Shown here: positions 12,887 to 13,739 of the stretch, one piece after another | Position numbering within the stretch: position 1 is the first letter of the stretch | Layout: the number at the start of each line of letters is the position of its first letter | NCBI GenBank assembly: GCA_964462985.1 | Contig: CAYXAA010000064.1 | Coordinates: 1 to 13,739 of the forward strand | DNA from: CAYXAA01 sp964462985 | GTDB lineage: Bacteria > Pseudomonadota > Alphaproteobacteria > Rhizobiales > Stappiaceae | DNA: 13,739 nt | Direction: 5' to 3' | The notes under the pieces: model-generated | The model's database searches: none | What the model was told of the DNA's origin: nothing | The model's input: the letters and a program-made list of their open reading frames with translations, nothing else | Translations under genes and position numbers: made by a program

Positions 12887-13739
12887 GTGACGATTCAAAA
12901 GAACTGGCAGGAACTGATCAAGCCGAACAAGCTCGACGTGCGCCCCGGCGCCGATCCGCGCTACATTGCGTCGGTCGTGGCCGAGCCGCTCGAGCGCGGC
13001 TTCGGTCTGACGCTCGGCAATGCGCTGCGCCGGATCCTGCTGTCCTCGCTGCAGGGCGCTGCGGTGACGGCGGTGCAGATCGACGGCGTGCTGCACGAAT
13101 TCTCCTCGATTCCCGGCGTGCGTGAGGACGTGACCGATATCGTCCTCAACATCAAGGAGATCGCCCTGAAGATGCAGGGCGAGGGGCCGAAGCGGATGGT
13201 CGTGCGCAAGCAGGGCCCGGGCGTGGTCACGGCCGGCGACATCCAGACCGTCGGCGACATCGAGGTGCTGAACCCCGAGCTGGTGCTTTGCACCCTCGAC
13301 GAGGGCGCCGAGATCCGGATGGAGTTCACGGTCAACACCGGCAAGGGCTATGTCCCCGCCGAGCGCAACCGGCCCGAGGACGCGCCGATCGGCCTCATCC
13401 CGGTCGACAGCCTGTATTCGCCGGTCAAGAAGGTGTCCTACAAGGTCGAAAACACCCGCGAGGGCCAGGTTCTCGACTACGACAAGCTGACGCTTACCGT
13501 CGAGACCGACGGTTCGATCAAGCCGGACGACGCGGTCGCTTTCGCGGCGCGCATCCTGCAGGATCAGCTCTCGATCTTCGTCAACTTCGAGGAGCCGCGG
13601 CGCGAGGTGAAGGAGGACGTGGTCCCCGAACTCGCCTTCAACCCGGCACTGCTCAAGAAGGTCGACGAGCTCGAGTTGTCGGTGCGCTCGGCCAACTGCC
13701 TGAAGAACGACAACATCGTTTACATCGGCGACCTGATCC
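12887..13739 (+). CDS. rpoA: DNA-directed RNA polymerase subunit alpha (partial, 3' end missing)
   Basis: 284 codons are visible from a GTG start with no stop, running off the right edge; full-length alpha is about 330-340 aa. Alpha dimerises to seed RNA polymerase assembly, and its C-terminal domain binds UP elements and activators. The N-terminus is TIQKNWQELIKPNKL after the start residue; LERGFGLTLGNALRRILLSS is the dimer-interface signature. NRPEDAPIGLIPVDSLYSPV and the linker after about residue 235 follow. VRSANCLKNDNIVYIGDL begins the C-terminal domain; Arg267 matches E. coli Arg265, the key UP-element contact. GGAGGAAG at 12874-12881 supports GTG at 12887. rplQ would be expected next, beyond the window. 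Confidence 0.97.
   Translation, partial: MTIQKNWQELIKPNKLDVRPGADPRYIASVVAEPLERGFGLTLGNALRRILLSSLQGAAVTAVQIDGVLHEFSSIPGVREDVTDIVLNIKEIALKMQGEGPKRMVVRKQGPGVVTAGDIQTVGDIEVLNPELVLCTLDEGAEIRMEFTVNTGKGYVPAERNRPEDAPIGLIPVDSLYSPVKKVSYKVENTREGQVLDYDKLTLTVETDGSIKPDDAVAFAARILQDQLSIFVNFEEPRREVKEDVVPELAFNPALLKKVDELELSVRSANCLKNDNIVYIGDLI

Overview
The window is a stretch of the conserved bacterial S10-spc-alpha ribosomal protein locus. Every gene lies on the + strand. The DNA is GC-rich, codons end strongly in G or C, and the gene order is tuf - rpsJ - rplC - rplD - rplW - rplB - rpsS - rplV - rpsC - rplP - rpmC - rpsQ - rplN - rplX - rplE - rpsN - rpsH - rplF - rplR - rpsE - rpmD - rplO - secY - adk - rpsM - rpsK - rpoA. 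Several traits point to an alphaproteobacterium, probably of the Hyphomicrobiales (Rhizobiales) type: adk directly after secY, no rpmJ after secY, no rpsD between rpsK and rpoA, a short-LID adenylate kinase, a zinc-free S14, and the wording of the proteins. Genus cannot be read from these sequences by eye.

Layout. Bases 1-53 are the last codons of tuf (EF-Tu). Bases 54-131 hold a strong terminator-like hairpin that abuts the rpsJ Shine-Dalgarno. The S10 block (132-5256, rpsJ to rpsQ) and the spc block (5314-9602, rplN to rplO) are tightly packed, with several 1-8 base overlaps (rplC/rplD, rplD/rplW, rplV/rpsC, rplN/rplX, rplX/rplE) that suggest translational coupling. A 132-base gap with two hairpins, one a perfect 16-bp inverted repeat, precedes secY (9735-11069). 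adk overlaps the secY stop and ends at 11671. A 272-base gene-free, hairpin-rich leader then precedes the alpha block: rpsM (GTG start, 11944-12312), a structured 111-base spacer, rpsK (12424-12813), a structured 73-base spacer, and rpoA (GTG start, 12887), which runs off the right edge within its C-terminal domain.

Function. The genes make the core of both ribosomal subunits, including tunnel proteins L4, L22 and L23, the peptidyl-transferase neighbours L2, L3 and L16, and decoding or head proteins S3, S10, S13, S14 and S19. They also supply the membrane channel that accepts secreted chains (SecY), the kinase that balances adenine nucleotides (Adk) and the RNA polymerase alpha subunit. The set is co-expressed with growth rate.

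I found no mobile element, CRISPR array, tRNA, rRNA, defence system or foreign gene, and no previously undescribed system. What the gene calls do not explain is confined to five structured spacers: before rpsJ, secY, rpsM, rpsK and rpoA. These are candidate sites of attenuation, r-protein autoregulation, mRNA processing or internal transcription control. All hairpins were paired by eye, with no folding energies computed.
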